DNA from: an uncultured Dysosmobacter sp.
GTDB taxonomy: Bacteria > Bacillota > Clostridia > Oscillospirales > Oscillospiraceae
Direction of reading: 5' to 3'
Assembly (NCBI RefSeq): GCF_947631165.1
Contig: NZ_CANRKH010000006.1
Span: 41,821-105,820, forward strand
DNA: 64,000 bases
Part shown: positions 54,656 through 64,000 of the stretch, in pieces
Layout of the letters: each line of letters starts with the position of its first letter
Numbering within the stretch: position 1 is the first letter of the stretch
Notes under the pieces: generated by a model
What the model saw: the letters and a program-made list of their open reading frames with translations, nothing else
Databases searched by the model: none
Told to the model about the DNA's origin: nothing
Translations under genes and position numbers: made by a program

Positions 54656-57600
54656 ATGGCCGTAAGAACGATCAGTACGAAACTTGCCATTGAGGGCGAG
54701 AGCGAATACAGGCAGTCTATCGCCAACATCAACAATTCTCTGCGGACAGTGAAGTCGGAGCTCACGCTTGTAAACAGCCAGTTCCGAAACAACGCAAACA
54801 GCCAGGCCGCGCTGACGGCCAAGGGCAAAGTCCTTGCCGAACAGCTGGAGATCCAAAAAACAAAGCTGGACGAGACGAAGGAGGCGCTGGAGAACGCCAG
54901 GAAGGCGCAGGCGCAGTATGCGGAGACCGTGGCCGATTACGGCGCCAAGATCGCCGCGGCCAAGGACCGGCTGGCGAGCCTGAAATCCGGCGCCGGTGAT
55001 ACCGCAGAGGAACAGGCGCAGCTCAACGCGGCACTGGAGGACTACCGGGAGAAGCAAGCGGAGGCTCAGAAATATCTGAACGCCGCGCAGAAGGGCGTGG
55101 AAGAGTGGCGGCGCTCGGTCAATTACGCCCAGCGGGATATCAATAACCTGAATGGGAAAATCGAAGAGAACAACGAATATCTTCAGGAAGCGGAGACTTC
55201 CGCAGATCACTGCGCCACCTCCATCGACCGATACGGGAAAAGGACCAACCAGGCTGCCCAGGAGTTGAAAAACGCAAACGAAGTCATGAACGCCTTGGCT
55301 GCAGCCCTTGCGGCTGCCGGTATTACTCGCGGCCTGCGTGAGATCGTGGGAGCCGTCAAGGGCTGTGTGGATGCTTCCCTGGAGTTTGAAAGCGCCATGG
55401 CGGGCGTTTCCAAGACCGTGGACGGTACGCCGGAACAGCTGGCGGCTATTCGAGACGGCATCAGGCAGATGTCCACGGAGATCCCGGCTACCACCACGGA
55501 GATCGCTGCCGTAGCTGAAGCAGCCGGACAGCTGGGGATTGCCTCGGAGGACGTGCTGGCATTCTCCCGGGTCATGCTGGACTTGGGAGAGAGTACCAAT
55601 TTGAGCGCGGATGAGGCCGCTACGGCTCTGGCCAGGTTTTCCAATATCGCCGGAACATCAGCGGCAGACTATGACCGGCTGGGCAGCGTCATTGTGGGCC
55701 TGGGCAACCATTTCGCCACCACGGAGGCGGAGATCACGGAAATGGCGACCCGCCTTGCCTCCTCCGGGACCCTGGCGGGTCTGACGGAGGCAGAGATCAT
55801 GGCGCTTGCTGCCGCTATGTCCTCCGTGGGTATCGAGGCGGAAGCGGGCGGCACAGCCATGACCCAGACGCTGGCGGCCATAGAAAAGGCAGTAACCTCC
55901 GGCGGAGACGATTTGGAGGAATTTGCCCGCATTTCCGGTATGGCCGCCGCCGAGTTTTCCGTGGCATGGAAAAATAATGCAATCACCGCCATCCAGGCAT
56001 TTATATCCGGCCTGGGCAAGCTGGGTGAGCAGGGGGAGAGCGCCACGCTGGCGCTGGATGAGCTGGGGCTTTCCGGTATCCGGCAGAGCAACATGCTAAA
56101 ATCCCTGGCGCTGGCTTCTGACACCCTGACGGGCGCTGTGACCCTCGCAAATCAGGCGTGGGCAGAAAACACCGCCTTGGCTGACGAGGCCAACAAGCGG
56201 TATGAGACCACCGAGAGCAAGCTGGCTATGTGCGCCAACGCCTTTGACAACACAAAAGCAGCTATTGGCGATGCTCTGGCTCCGGCGCTGCGGGACGCGG
56301 CGGAAGCCGGGATAGACGCGTTTGCCTGGTCGGCGGAGTTCATTGAGGAAAATCCGTGGCTGGTGCAGGCACTGTCAGGCGTGACAGCCGGTGTTGCACT
56401 GCTGACAGCAGGCGTTACGGCGTATACGGCAATAACCAGGTACGGAAGCATCGTCACAAACGCATTCAGCGCTGCCTTAAAGAACTGCCCTGCTATTTTT
56501 GCCGCATCCGCTATGGTCGGTCTTATTGCAGTGGTCGGTACGTATGCTGCCGCAGCAGGAGAGGCCAGCGAGGAAAACCGGGAATTGCTTGACGGACTTG
56601 AGGAATCCCGAAAGGCATTTGAAGAGACTGCGGAAGGGATCCAAAAGGAATCAGACAGCGTCCTGGCGTCCGTCACGGCCCTGGAGAGCCTAGCGGCGGT
56701 AGAGGTCAAGTCTGCGGCCCAGAAGCAGGCCATGGCGGACATGGTGGCCCAGTTGAATCAGACGGTCCCGGAGCTGTCCCTGGCCTATGACGAGCTGAAC
56801 GACAGCCTGAGCATGACCGCCGAGGACATCCGGGCGGTAGCCCAGGCCCAGGCGGAGCAGCAGCTTCGGGAGGCGGAGATCCAGCGCCTGACGGAGCTGT
56901 ATGTGGAGCAGGCGCAGATCGCCACCGACCTGGCCGCGGCAGAACGCCAGATGGAGGAGGCGCAGGCCGCGCTGGCTGCCGCCCAGGAGGCAGGTATCTA
57001 CGGGGCCGCCGGGTATGAGGCGGAGACCGAGGGACTGCTGGGGGCGATGCTGGACGCAAAGAAATCCGTGGACGAACTGACGGCGGCACAGGGCGAGAAT
57101 CAGATGTCTCTGGAGGCCATGGAGGGCAAGTACGACGACGCCCAGGCAGCCATTGAGGACGCCGGAGAGACGGCCAAGACCGTCGCTGAGCGGATCGCGG
57201 AATTGACGGAGGGTCTTGAAGACCTTTCAGATGGAACGAAGGGTTTGGTGTCCGAATTGGACACGCTGTCCGGCGCATTACAGGAACAGCAGGAAAAAGG
57301 GAGCCTATCCCTGAACACCACGCTGGCCCTGATCGACGCTGGATATGCCGCAGCATTGTCCATCAACGAGGAAACTGGGGCCGTCACGCTGAACAAAGAC
57401 GCATATATCGAGATCGCCAAAGCAAAACTGGACGAGCAGATCGCCTCGCTTCAGACACAGCAGACCAGCGTTGATACGGCCATCCAGCTGAAGCAGGAGG
57501 CCATGGCTGCCCTGACGGATGCCTGGGCCTATGCTGAGCTGAAAGCGGCCAAAGACGAGCTGGAGGGCTTGAAGGGACAGTCCAAGGCCTATGAGGCGCA

Positions 57601-58852
57601 GATCGCCGCCCTGCAGAAGCTGAAAGACAGTCTGGGAAGCGTCACCACCGCGGCCAAAGCCAGCGCTTCCGCATCGAAACAGGCCCAGACGCAGGCGCAG
57701 AAAGACCTGGCTGCATACCAGGAGCTGAAGGCGGCGCTGGACCATGAGAAGGCCATGGACCTGGTCAGCGAGCGGGAATATTACACGAAGCTGAAGGAGT
57801 ACCGTGACCAGTACCTGACTGACGAGGACAACCTGAGCACATACCGGCAGATCACAGAACAGATCTACAGCTATGATAAGTCTCTAGTGGACGAGGAGGC
57901 TGCCCTGTGGGAGGAGGCCACGGAGAACCTTGTCAGCGAGCTGGAGGACCGGATCGCGTCTATTCAAAAAGCCCAGGATAAGATGGCTCAGACCCTGGCG
58001 GGCTATGGAGACCTGTTTGCCATCGAGGAAGACAGGATGTCCCTGGGAAACCTTCAGGACCAGATCGACGCCATCAACGCCTACGAGGAGGCCCTGACCG
58101 GTCTGAAAGACCGGGGCATCTCCGACAGCCTCATGGGCGAGGTGCTGGCAATGGACGTGGACGAGGCCACGGAGTACGCCAGGCAGCTGATCTCCATGAC
58201 GGAGGGCCAGTGGGACGAGTACAACGCCCTCTGGGAAGAGAAGCGGCAGCGGGCCGTTGAAGTGGCGCAGAAGTTCTACCAAGATCAGCTGGACGCCTTG
58301 CGGACAGAGTATGACGACAAGCTGGGAGAGGCCCTGAGCGGACTGACTGACACGGCCTATACCAGCGGCGTGGACACAGCTCAGGGGCTGATCGACGGTT
58401 TGGCTGCCAAGGAATCCACGCTGTATGCCAAGGCAAAGACCATAGCTGATGAGGTATCCCGCATCCTATCTGAAGCGTATGCCGCATCCGGAAACGTGGA
58501 TGGTTCCCACGCGGCGGGCCTTGCCTATGTGCCCTACGACGGTTATCTTGCGGAGCTGCATCAGGGAGAGCGGGTCCTGACAGCGGCGGAGGCAAGGAAT
58601 TATATTGCCCGGTCCATGCCAAAGACCTATGATCCTCCAAATGACAGCAGTACACAGCAAGTATTTGGCAGTATGCTCGCTCAGGCGGTAAATGCTGTAG
58701 CTACGCTGAACAGTGGACAGGAGGGCCGTTTTCCGGAAGAGATCGTGCTTAAATTAGAATCTGATGACGGTACGGCCTTTGGCCGCTGGATGGTGCCCTT
58801 TGTGCACAGAGAGAACAAATCCAATCCTGAGGTGGTGAGCGACAAGCTATGA
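54656..58852 (+). CDS. Phage tail tape measure protein
   Basis: 1398 aa, long coiled-coils, FESAMAGVSKTVDGTPEQLAAIRDGIRQMSTEIPATTTEIAAVAEAAGQLGI. Confidence 0.95.
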   Translation: MAVRTISTKLAIEGESEYRQSIANINNSLRTVKSELTLVNSQFRNNANSQAALTAKGKVLAEQLEIQKTKLDETKEALENARKAQAQYAETVADYGAKIAAAKDRLASLKSGAGDTAEEQAQLNAALEDYREKQAEAQKYLNAAQKGVEEWRRSVNYAQRDINNLNGKIEENNEYLQEAETSADHCATSIDRYGKRTNQAAQELKNANEVMNALAAALAAAGITRGLREIVGAVKGCVDASLEFESAMAGVSKTVDGTPEQLAAIRDGIRQMSTEIPATTTEIAAVAEAAGQLGIASEDVLAFSRVMLDLGESTNLSADEAATALARFSNIAGTSAADYDRLGSVIVGLGNHFATTEAEITEMATRLASSGTLAGLTEAEIMALAAAMSSVGIEAEAGGTAMTQTLAAIEKAVTSGGDDLEEFARISGMAAAEFSVAWKNNAITAIQAFISGLGKLGEQGESATLALDELGLSGIRQSNMLKSLALASDTLTGAVTLANQAWAENTALADEANKRYETTESKLAMCANAFDNTKAAIGDALAPALRDAAEAGIDAFAWSAEFIEENPWLVQALSGVTAGVALLTAGVTAYTAITRYGSIVTNAFSAALKNCPAIFAASAMVGLIAVVGTYAAAAGEASEENRELLDGLEESRKAFEETAEGIQKESDSVLASVTALESLAAVEVKSAAQKQAMADMVAQLNQTVPELSLAYDELNDSLSMTAEDIRAVAQAQAEQQLREAEIQRLTELYVEQAQIATDLAAAERQMEEAQAALAAAQEAGIYGAAGYEAETEGLLGAMLDAKKSVDELTAAQGENQMSLEAMEGKYDDAQAAIEDAGETAKTVAERIAELTEGLEDLSDGTKGLVSELDTLSGALQEQQEKGSLSLNTTLALIDAGYAAALSINEETGAVTLNKDAYIEIAKAKLDEQIASLQTQQTSVDTAIQLKQEAMAALTDAWAYAELKAAKDELEGLKGQSKAYEAQIAALQKLKDSLGSVTTAAKASASASKQAQTQAQKDLAAYQELKAALDHEKAMDLVSEREYYTKLKEYRDQYLTDEDNLSTYRQITEQIYSYDKSLVDEEAALWEEATENLVSELEDRIASIQKAQDKMAQTLAGYGDLFAIEEDRMSLGNLQDQIDAINAYEEALTGLKDRGISDSLMGEVLAMDVDEATEYARQLISMTEGQWDEYNALWEEKRQRAVEVAQKFYQDQLDALRTEYDDKLGEALSGLTDTAYTSGVDTAQGLIDGLAAKESTLYAKAKTIADEVSRILSEAYAASGNVDGSHAAGLAYVPYDGYLAELHQGERVLTAAEARNYIARSMPKTYDPPNDSSTQQVFGSMLAQAVNAVATLNSGQEGRFPEEIVLKLESDDGTAFGRWMVPFVHRENKSNPEVVSDKL

Positions 58853-59232
58853 GTATGCCTATACAACTGATTATCAACGATATCCTGATCCCCACGACTA
58901 CTCATGACCGGTATCAGTGCTATGAGGAGGAACTGAAGGTGCAGCTGACCATGATCTCCGGCCGGATGGTGGAGGAGGTCCGAGGGGTCGTCCAGAAGAT
59001 CGTGTATTCCTACGACTACATGGAGGATGACAAATGTCGGGAGGTCCTGGGAGTCCTCCGGGCCAAGGGAACGAAGACGGTGGCGTATCTGCCGGACGAC
59101 GGCAGCGAGTTAGTGACCTCTGTGTTCCTGGTGGAGAGCCTGACGCCGCCTACGCTGGCTTTTTTCCGGAACGGCGCAGCCAAGTGGCACAACCTGTCAT
59201 TTGTGCTGCGGGAGGTGCGGCCCCATGCTTGA
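58849..59232 (+). CDS. Phage tail protein (downstream of tape measure)
   Basis: ATGA overlap with tape measure; small tail-associated ORF. Confidence 0.65.
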   Translation: MSMPIQLIINDILIPTTTHDRYQCYEEELKVQLTMISGRMVEEVRGVVQKIVYSYDYMEDDKCREVLGVLRAKGTKTVAYLPDDGSELVTSVFLVESLTPPTLAFFRNGAAKWHNLSFVLREVRPHA

Positions 59233-61483
59233 GTGCAGCGACGGCTACAGGAGCGCTATTGTGGGCGACACCCGGCGGATGTACATCAAGGCGGTGCTGG
59301 AGATCCTGGACCCGGATATCGTGTACGGCGCCGTGGACAGCAGCGGCGCGGCAGCTTGGAGCAAGCCGGCCCAGCTGACAGACAAGGAGATGGAGGCCCA
59401 GGCCCGGTATGCCACTCTGGAGCGCAACCGCTGGCTGCTGGACGGCAGCTTCCGCCTGATCCCCAACGACCCCGCGGCCCTCACCGGCCAGGTGGGCTTT
59501 GTGGGGGACGGTCTCAGCGGCGCGGACGGCAGGTTTGCCGTGCCGGTATACGTGGAGCAGCGGTTTTCCAGCGTGTCCGTGCTGCAGGCGTGCAGCGTGT
59601 ACTTCTCTCAGGACGCCATCGACGGCGTGGCGGCGGACTTCACCGTGGCCGTCCGCTCCAACGGTCAGGACATCTATACTCGGGAATTTACCGGGAACAC
59701 CGCCGTCTCCGTCAGCCTGGACGGCTTCACCGTCTACGACCCGGACGCTATCCGGATCACGGTGACGCGATGGTCCCTGCCGGGACGGCGGCCGCGGATC
59801 ATGGAGATCGTGCCGGGGCTGTATGAGGCCTGGACGGAGGACGTTCTGGCGTCGCTGGAGATCCAGATGCGGGGCAATTTCGCCTGCCTGGCCTTGCCCT
59901 ACAATACCTGCACGGTGCGGATGGACAACCTGGACCGGCGGTTTGAGCCGCGGTTCAAAAGCGGCATCTTCCGATCCATCGAGGACCGGCAGGGCATCCA
60001 GATCGCCATCGGCACGCGGCTGAAGAACGGCAGCAAGGAGTATAAGCGGGCCGGTATCTTCTACCAGACCTCCGGCGGCTTTTCCACTTCCGACAACGAC
60101 ATCAGCATGGAGTGGTCCCTGGTGGACATCGTGGGCCTGGTGGCGGATCGGGAGTTCATCTGGGAGGGAGATCTGCCCGCTGTCCTTTCCGGCTGGCTGG
60201 CGGCCATTGTGGGCCAGCTGGGGGCTAACTTTGCAAACCGCTGGCACGTGGACCCCGCCTATGGGGACCTGCCTGTGACAGCCAACGACCCGGCGGACGT
60301 GCTGGGGAAAAAGTGCGGGGACCTGCTGCGCTTTGCCTGCATGGCCACCGGCACCTGGCCCCGGGCGGACGCGGAGACCGGTGACCTGACGGCGGAGCCT
60401 CTGTGGAGCCAGGGCAACAAGGTGACCCTGGACGACCTGGCGAGCTACCCCACCATGCGGGACAACGACGCCCTGGCGGCCCTGATCTTCAAGCTCTACG
60501 ACGGCGCCGGCACCACCGACGTGATCTCCGGCAACGCCACCAGCAGCTCCAAGACCCTGACCGTCAGCAATCCCTTCATCCACACCCACGAGCAGGCCCT
60601 GACGGCGGCCCGGCAGATCCTGAGCCAGTACGGCGGCCTCAAGCTGGAGACCACCGGCCGGGGAGATCCCGCCAGCGAGATCGGCGACGTGGACACCGTG
60701 TGGCTGGACGAGAGCAGCGCCGCCGCTGCCCGGCGGATGGAGCAGAGCTTCCACTTCTCCGGCGGCGTGCTGCAGGACTGCAAGAGCGTGCTGCTGCAGG
60801 CGGACGGCTCCTTCCTGTTCACGGAGCGGCAGGTATTTACGGAAAGCGGCGTGTGCCACATCCCGCCCGGTGTGGACCGGGCGCGGCTGGTGCTGGTACC
60901 CGGCGGCCAGGGCGGCAGCCGGGGCGCAGACGGCCACGTGGGCGGCTCCGGAAATCTGCCCGGCTCCGGCGTGTCCAGCGGCCAGGGAGACCCCGGCCTG
61001 GACGGCGCGGGCGGCAAGGTGTGGCAGGGCGTCGTCAACGTCAATCCGGACACAGACTACGCCATCCAGATCGGCCAGGGCGGCGCGCCGTCGGATGTGT
61101 TCGGCGTGCCCGGCGCGCTGGGCGGGGCCACCACCTTCGGCGTGTACTCCTCCGACAACGGCGAACTGTTCCCCTACGGCTTTTCCGACCTGGCCAGCGG
61201 CGACAGCTACGGCCGCACCGGCGTGGAAAAGCCCCTGCCGGGCACCGGAGACGGCGGCAGGGGCGGCGAAGGCGGCGAGGCCGGGCAGGGCTACTGGCGG
61301 CAGCTCTACTGGACCCAGAGCGACGTGGACAGCGGCCGGCATCCCGGCACAGCCATAGGCGGCGGCAGCATCGTGGGCCACTCCCGGGGCTGGGAATTTG
61401 TTGTCACTAAGAAGCCCGGCAAGGGCAAGCCCGGCGTGGCCGGCGCCAGCGGCCTGTGCGTGATCTCCTGGGACAAGCCCTGA
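59225..61483 (+). CDS. Tail tip/baseplate protein with Gly-rich C-terminal domain
   Basis: Position after distal tail gene; C-terminal VPGGQGGSRGADGHVGGSGNLPGSG...GDGGRGGEGGEAGQG. Confidence 0.75.
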   Translation: MLECSDGYRSAIVGDTRRMYIKAVLEILDPDIVYGAVDSSGAAAWSKPAQLTDKEMEAQARYATLERNRWLLDGSFRLIPNDPAALTGQVGFVGDGLSGADGRFAVPVYVEQRFSSVSVLQACSVYFSQDAIDGVAADFTVAVRSNGQDIYTREFTGNTAVSVSLDGFTVYDPDAIRITVTRWSLPGRRPRIMEIVPGLYEAWTEDVLASLEIQMRGNFACLALPYNTCTVRMDNLDRRFEPRFKSGIFRSIEDRQGIQIAIGTRLKNGSKEYKRAGIFYQTSGGFSTSDNDISMEWSLVDIVGLVADREFIWEGDLPAVLSGWLAAIVGQLGANFANRWHVDPAYGDLPVTANDPADVLGKKCGDLLRFACMATGTWPRADAETGDLTAEPLWSQGNKVTLDDLASYPTMRDNDALAALIFKLYDGAGTTDVISGNATSSSKTLTVSNPFIHTHEQALTAARQILSQYGGLKLETTGRGDPASEIGDVDTVWLDESSAAAARRMEQSFHFSGGVLQDCKSVLLQADGSFLFTERQVFTESGVCHIPPGVDRARLVLVPGGQGGSRGADGHVGGSGNLPGSGVSSGQGDPGLDGAGGKVWQGVVNVNPDTDYAIQIGQGGAPSDVFGVPGALGGATTFGVYSSDNGELFPYGFSDLASGDSYGRTGVEKPLPGTGDGGRGGEGGEAGQGYWRQLYWTQSDVDSGRHPGTAIGGGSIVGHSRGWEFVVTKKPGKGKPGVAGASGLCVISWDKP

Positions 61484-61484
61484 T

Positions 61485-61501
61485 GTGCCCGATTCGGGCA
61501 C
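61485..61501. promoter_or_regulatory. Prophage 17-bp palindrome, site 6
   Basis: GTGCCCGATTCGGGCAC. Confidence 0.85.
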
Positions 61502-61539
61502 AAAGAAAGCCGCCCCGGTCAGGGGGCGGCGTGGGTGAG

Positions 61540-61926
61540 TTATTGGATGCCAAGTTGCTGTTTAAGCGCGGCCTGAAGGACGGCGGAAACATTGAGGTTG
61601 GCAACATCAGCGGCATTATTCAGCCATGCGGGCAAAGACACATTTCTGCGGACTGTTTTGTGCTCAACAGAGCGGCGGTAAGCGGCAAGGTCTACATCGA
61701 CTAGAGATACAATCTCGTTTTCCTGATGTGGGATATTTACCGAGGGAACGGGAAACGCATCACCATCATCCTCTATATCCAGTCCAACGACCCCGATTGC
61801 ATCACGGGCCATAGCAATGGCATCAGCCAAGTTTTTCCCTTCCGTGTTAATTTGCAGGTCTGGAACATACGCCAGGTATCCGCCCTCGTCAATCTGGGTG
61901 AATACTACGGGGTACACAACGGTCAT
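61540..61926 (-). CDS. hicB: HicB family antitoxin
   Basis: YPVVFTQIDEGGYLAYVPDLQINTEGKNLADAIAMARDAIG; C-terminal DNA-binding region; adjacent hicA. Confidence 0.92.
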   Translation of the reverse strand: MTVVYPVVFTQIDEGGYLAYVPDLQINTEGKNLADAIAMARDAIGVVGLDIEDDGDAFPVPSVNIPHQENEIVSLVDVDLAAYRRSVEHKTVRRNVSLPAWLNNAADVANLNVSAVLQAALKQQLGIQ

Positions 61927-61961
61927 ATGGATTCCTCCTTTACTGTTTCAAGGCGGAGGGC

Positions 61962-62135
61962 TTATTTCAGCCCTCTCCGCCGGATAATTGCCTGTGCTAG
62001 CTGTTCTGGGATTTCGCGGTGCCGCTCTATGGCTTCTCTTTGATCTCCTTTGGCATATACATCATGATTACCGCCTGCACGTTTGAACGTCCAACCATTT
62101 TCCTCTAGAAGTTTTATCAAGTCCCGCCGCTTCAT
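61962..62135 (-). CDS. hicA: HicA family mRNA interferase toxin (57 aa, missing from ORF track)
   Basis: MKRRDLIKLLEENGWTFKRAGGNHDVYAKGDQREAIERHREIPEQLAQAIIRRRGLK. Confidence 0.93.
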   Translation of the reverse strand: MKRRDLIKLLEENGWTFKRAGGNHDVYAKGDQREAIERHREIPEQLAQAIIRRRGLK

Positions 62136-62154
62136 TCTCTCACCTCTTGACTAT

Positions 62155-62183
62155 ATTATACACATTTGTTGTGTATATGTCAA
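62155..62183 (-). promoter_or_regulatory. hicAB promoter with overlapping TACACA-type inverted repeats
   Basis: Minus strand TTGACA-17-TATAAT perfect; ATACACAACAAATGTGTAT inverted repeat. Confidence 0.85.
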
Positions 62184-62226
62184 GGAGAAAATACACAATT
62201 TTTACACACTCTTGAAAGGCGGTATT

Positions 62227-63339
62227 ATGAGCACATTTGATTTTACCACCCTCGTCACCGACCGGGCCGCCAAGGACGCGGAAACACTGCGGGCGGCGCT
62301 GGCCGCTGTCAACGCCGGAACGGCCTCAGCGGAGCAGCTGGCCCTGGCGGCGGCTCCCACGTCGAAGGGCGCGTACAACTATACCGACCTGAACCGGGTC
62401 ACGGAGGCGTTGGAGGCGCTAAACGCGCTGCTGGCCTCCTATGGCTATGTGACGGGCTACGCGCCCATCCTGCTGCCCCGGCCCGGGCGGGTCGAGACCA
62501 CCACGCAGACCGTGGTGAAACAGTTCACAGAGACCGTTACAGAGGCCAATGTGGCGTCGTATTTTGACGTTTCCAACAGCACCTACTATTTCGCTGGGGC
62601 TGACGGCGTGTGGACCAGCAGCAACGGCGGCAAACAGAGCACCACGGCCTCCACGGTGTTCACCGCAAAGCAGGCAATGGATGTTCGCTTTGCCTATTCC
62701 TATTCCAGCGAGACCAATTACGACAAATTTACCTTGAAGGTGGCGGGTACGGTAGTGGAAAACGCCGTCAGCGGCGCGACGACTTCCAAAACCTACGCCG
62801 GGACCATGGCGGCAGGGGACAAGATCGAGCTGAAATACACCAAGGACAGCTCCAATGACAAGAACGACGACAGATGCACCCTGTCCGCCCTGCAGGTGAC
62901 TGTTGAAAAAGAGGTCACGGAAACCGTCATTGTTGTCATCCCAGACAGCCGGGACCCCAGGCGGTGGTATGAGGAGGACCATATGACCCCCGCCCAGGCG
63001 GAGCGGTTTCTGGGCAATGTGCTGTCGGTCTACAGCGCCATCCTGACAGCCCCGGAGCTGCCGGAGACGATGACGAAGTTGGACTACAACGGGGCCAACC
63101 AGATCGAGCGGGCGCTGGTGGCCGTCAGCGAGGCGGTGGACAAGATCGTGGCGGGCTTCTCCCGCTCCGGTTCCTTTGCCTTTTGGAGCGGGACCCGGCC
63201 TTTTCCCACGGCCAAGTCGGACCGGGGCCGGACCTGGGCGGAGCTGGACGATATGCATACCACATGGCGGAACTGGCAGGTGGCAAGCTGGTACCTGCTG
63301 CTGTATGGAAATTTGGAAGCGGAAGGAGATGTGGTCTAA
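62227..63339 (+). CDS. Phage tail-associated structural protein
   Basis: Position in tail module; MSTFDFTTLVTDRAAKDAETLRAALAAVNAGTASAEQL. Confidence 0.65.
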   Translation: MSTFDFTTLVTDRAAKDAETLRAALAAVNAGTASAEQLALAAAPTSKGAYNYTDLNRVTEALEALNALLASYGYVTGYAPILLPRPGRVETTTQTVVKQFTETVTEANVASYFDVSNSTYYFAGADGVWTSSNGGKQSTTASTVFTAKQAMDVRFAYSYSSETNYDKFTLKVAGTVVENAVSGATTSKTYAGTMAAGDKIELKYTKDSSNDKNDDRCTLSALQVTVEKEVTETVIVVIPDSRDPRRWYEEDHMTPAQAERFLGNVLSVYSAILTAPELPETMTKLDYNGANQIERALVAVSEAVDKIVAGFSRSGSFAFWSGTRPFPTAKSDRGRTWAELDDMHTTWRNWQVASWYLLLYGNLEAEGDVV

Positions 63340-63734
63340 TGGCGTTCACGCCTTTTGTAGAGAGCGATCAGCCGACAATGGCGGCGTTTAACGAGAAGTT
63401 CCGGGAGCTTATCGCGGAGGCGGTGGGGCAGGCCCCCAAAATTGAGATGGGGTCTTATGTGGGAACAGGGACTTCTGGAAAGGAAAATCCAGTTTGTTTA
63501 ACATTCAATTTTGTACCAAAACTCATTGCAATTGGAGCTTTTAAATCCTCTTCTCCCAGTCTAATACCCGCTGTCAACGGGCAGAGGGTAACACACATTG
63601 CCCATGGTGGAACATCTGGTCTGGATTATATGTATTGGACGTGGGATGAGAAAACGGCGTTTTTTTATCCCAGTGGCTCGGGCAGCTTATTCAACGTTGC
63701 TGGTGAGTCCTATTGCTATATCGGAATCGGCTAG
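63339..63734 (+). CDS. Phage tail-associated protein
   Basis: TAATG coupling with upstream gene; MAFTPFVESDQPTMAAFNEKFRELIAEAVGQAPKIEMGSYVGTG. Confidence 0.6.
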   Translation: MAFTPFVESDQPTMAAFNEKFRELIAEAVGQAPKIEMGSYVGTGTSGKENPVCLTFNFVPKLIAIGAFKSSSPSLIPAVNGQRVTHIAHGGTSGLDYMYWTWDEKTAFFYPSGSGSLFNVAGESYCYIGIG

Positions 63735-63746
63735 AGGGGGTGCTAT

Positions 63747-64000
63747 ATGAAAGACCGACAAGTACAATTTCCCAGCCGGTACCGGTTGGTGAAGGTCCCT
63801 GGGACGGACGATATCTTTGACCTGACCCCGGCCCCCGGCGCTGTGGACGAGGAGGGGACGTTGGTCAACAAGTCCACGCTGTTAAAGGACGCTACGGCGG
63901 CGCTGTACGGCCTGGGAACGGAGGCCGTGCCGGATGAGGTGCTGGCGGCGCTCTCTAAGGCAGCGCTTTTAAAAACTGTCGGACATGAGCCAGTTTATCA
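63747..64000 (+). CDS. Phage tail protein, truncated by window end
   Basis: MKDRQVQFPSRYRLVKVPGTDDIFDLTPAPGAVDEEGTLVNKSTLLKDATAALYGL open to end. Confidence 0.7.
   Translation, partial: MKDRQVQFPSRYRLVKVPGTDDIFDLTPAPGAVDEEGTLVNKSTLLKDATAALYGLGTEAVPDEVLAALSKAALLKTVGHEPVY

Larger units (their letters stand above)
28809..64000. mobile_element. Tailed (HK97-type siphovirus) prophage integrated at tRNA-Gln; right end outside the window
   Basis: Integrase next to tRNA followed by lysogeny, replication, packaging, head, neck and tail genes. Confidence 0.95.

Noticed and set aside
59150-61501. 783-aa minus-strand ORF
   Set aside because: Antisense to the tail protein; His/Ala/Gly-rich mirror translation.
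1-64000. Canonical chromosomal parS (TGTTTCACGTGAAACA) near parAB
   Set aside because: I did not see this sequence in the window; the candidate site is a different palindrome.

Overview
The window reads as a high-GC Firmicutes chromosome, probably Clostridia/Oscillospirales-like (inferred from gene content and style; not verifiable here). A tailed prophage starts at about 28.8 kb and runs off the right edge. Host part (1-28.8 kb): smc (3' end), ftsY, rph, rdgB, yhbY, a nadD-yqeK fusion, two tandem LCP genes, rsfS, degV, marR, GNAT, T-box-leuS, rpsU, yqeG, efp, coaW, pncB, a DUF554-like gene, lysR, cls, a ttcA-like gene, a large Sel1-repeat gene and tRNA-Gln(CTG). Prophage part (28.8-64 kb, HK97-type siphovirus): integrase next to the tRNA, lysogeny/cargo region, DnaD-like/DnaB replication genes, ParA/ParB, an HUH Rep-like protein, HNH, terminase, portal, protease, capsid, neck and tail genes. 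Main candidates for follow-up: (1) a 17-bp palindrome GTGCCCGAWTCGGGCAC, five perfect and one degenerate copy, seen only in the prophage and once inside parB, a candidate parS or stoperator; (2) a repressor-linked locus where two cargo units share the palindrome/SD leader and the same downstream 'MTNEEK' gene start but carry different cargo (DnaQ-like exonuclease versus TerB-like/BRCT protein); (3) a type I toxin (27-aa holin-like peptide) with two tandem antisense-RNA units, one lacking its toxin; (4) two operator/repressor modules, one apparently orphaned; (5) a GGGAAAA -1 frameshift site in the tail chaperone gene; (6) reverse-strand modules with their own promoters inside the tail operon (an unknown membrane protein, and HicAB). 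Identifications come from reading motifs, without database searches.
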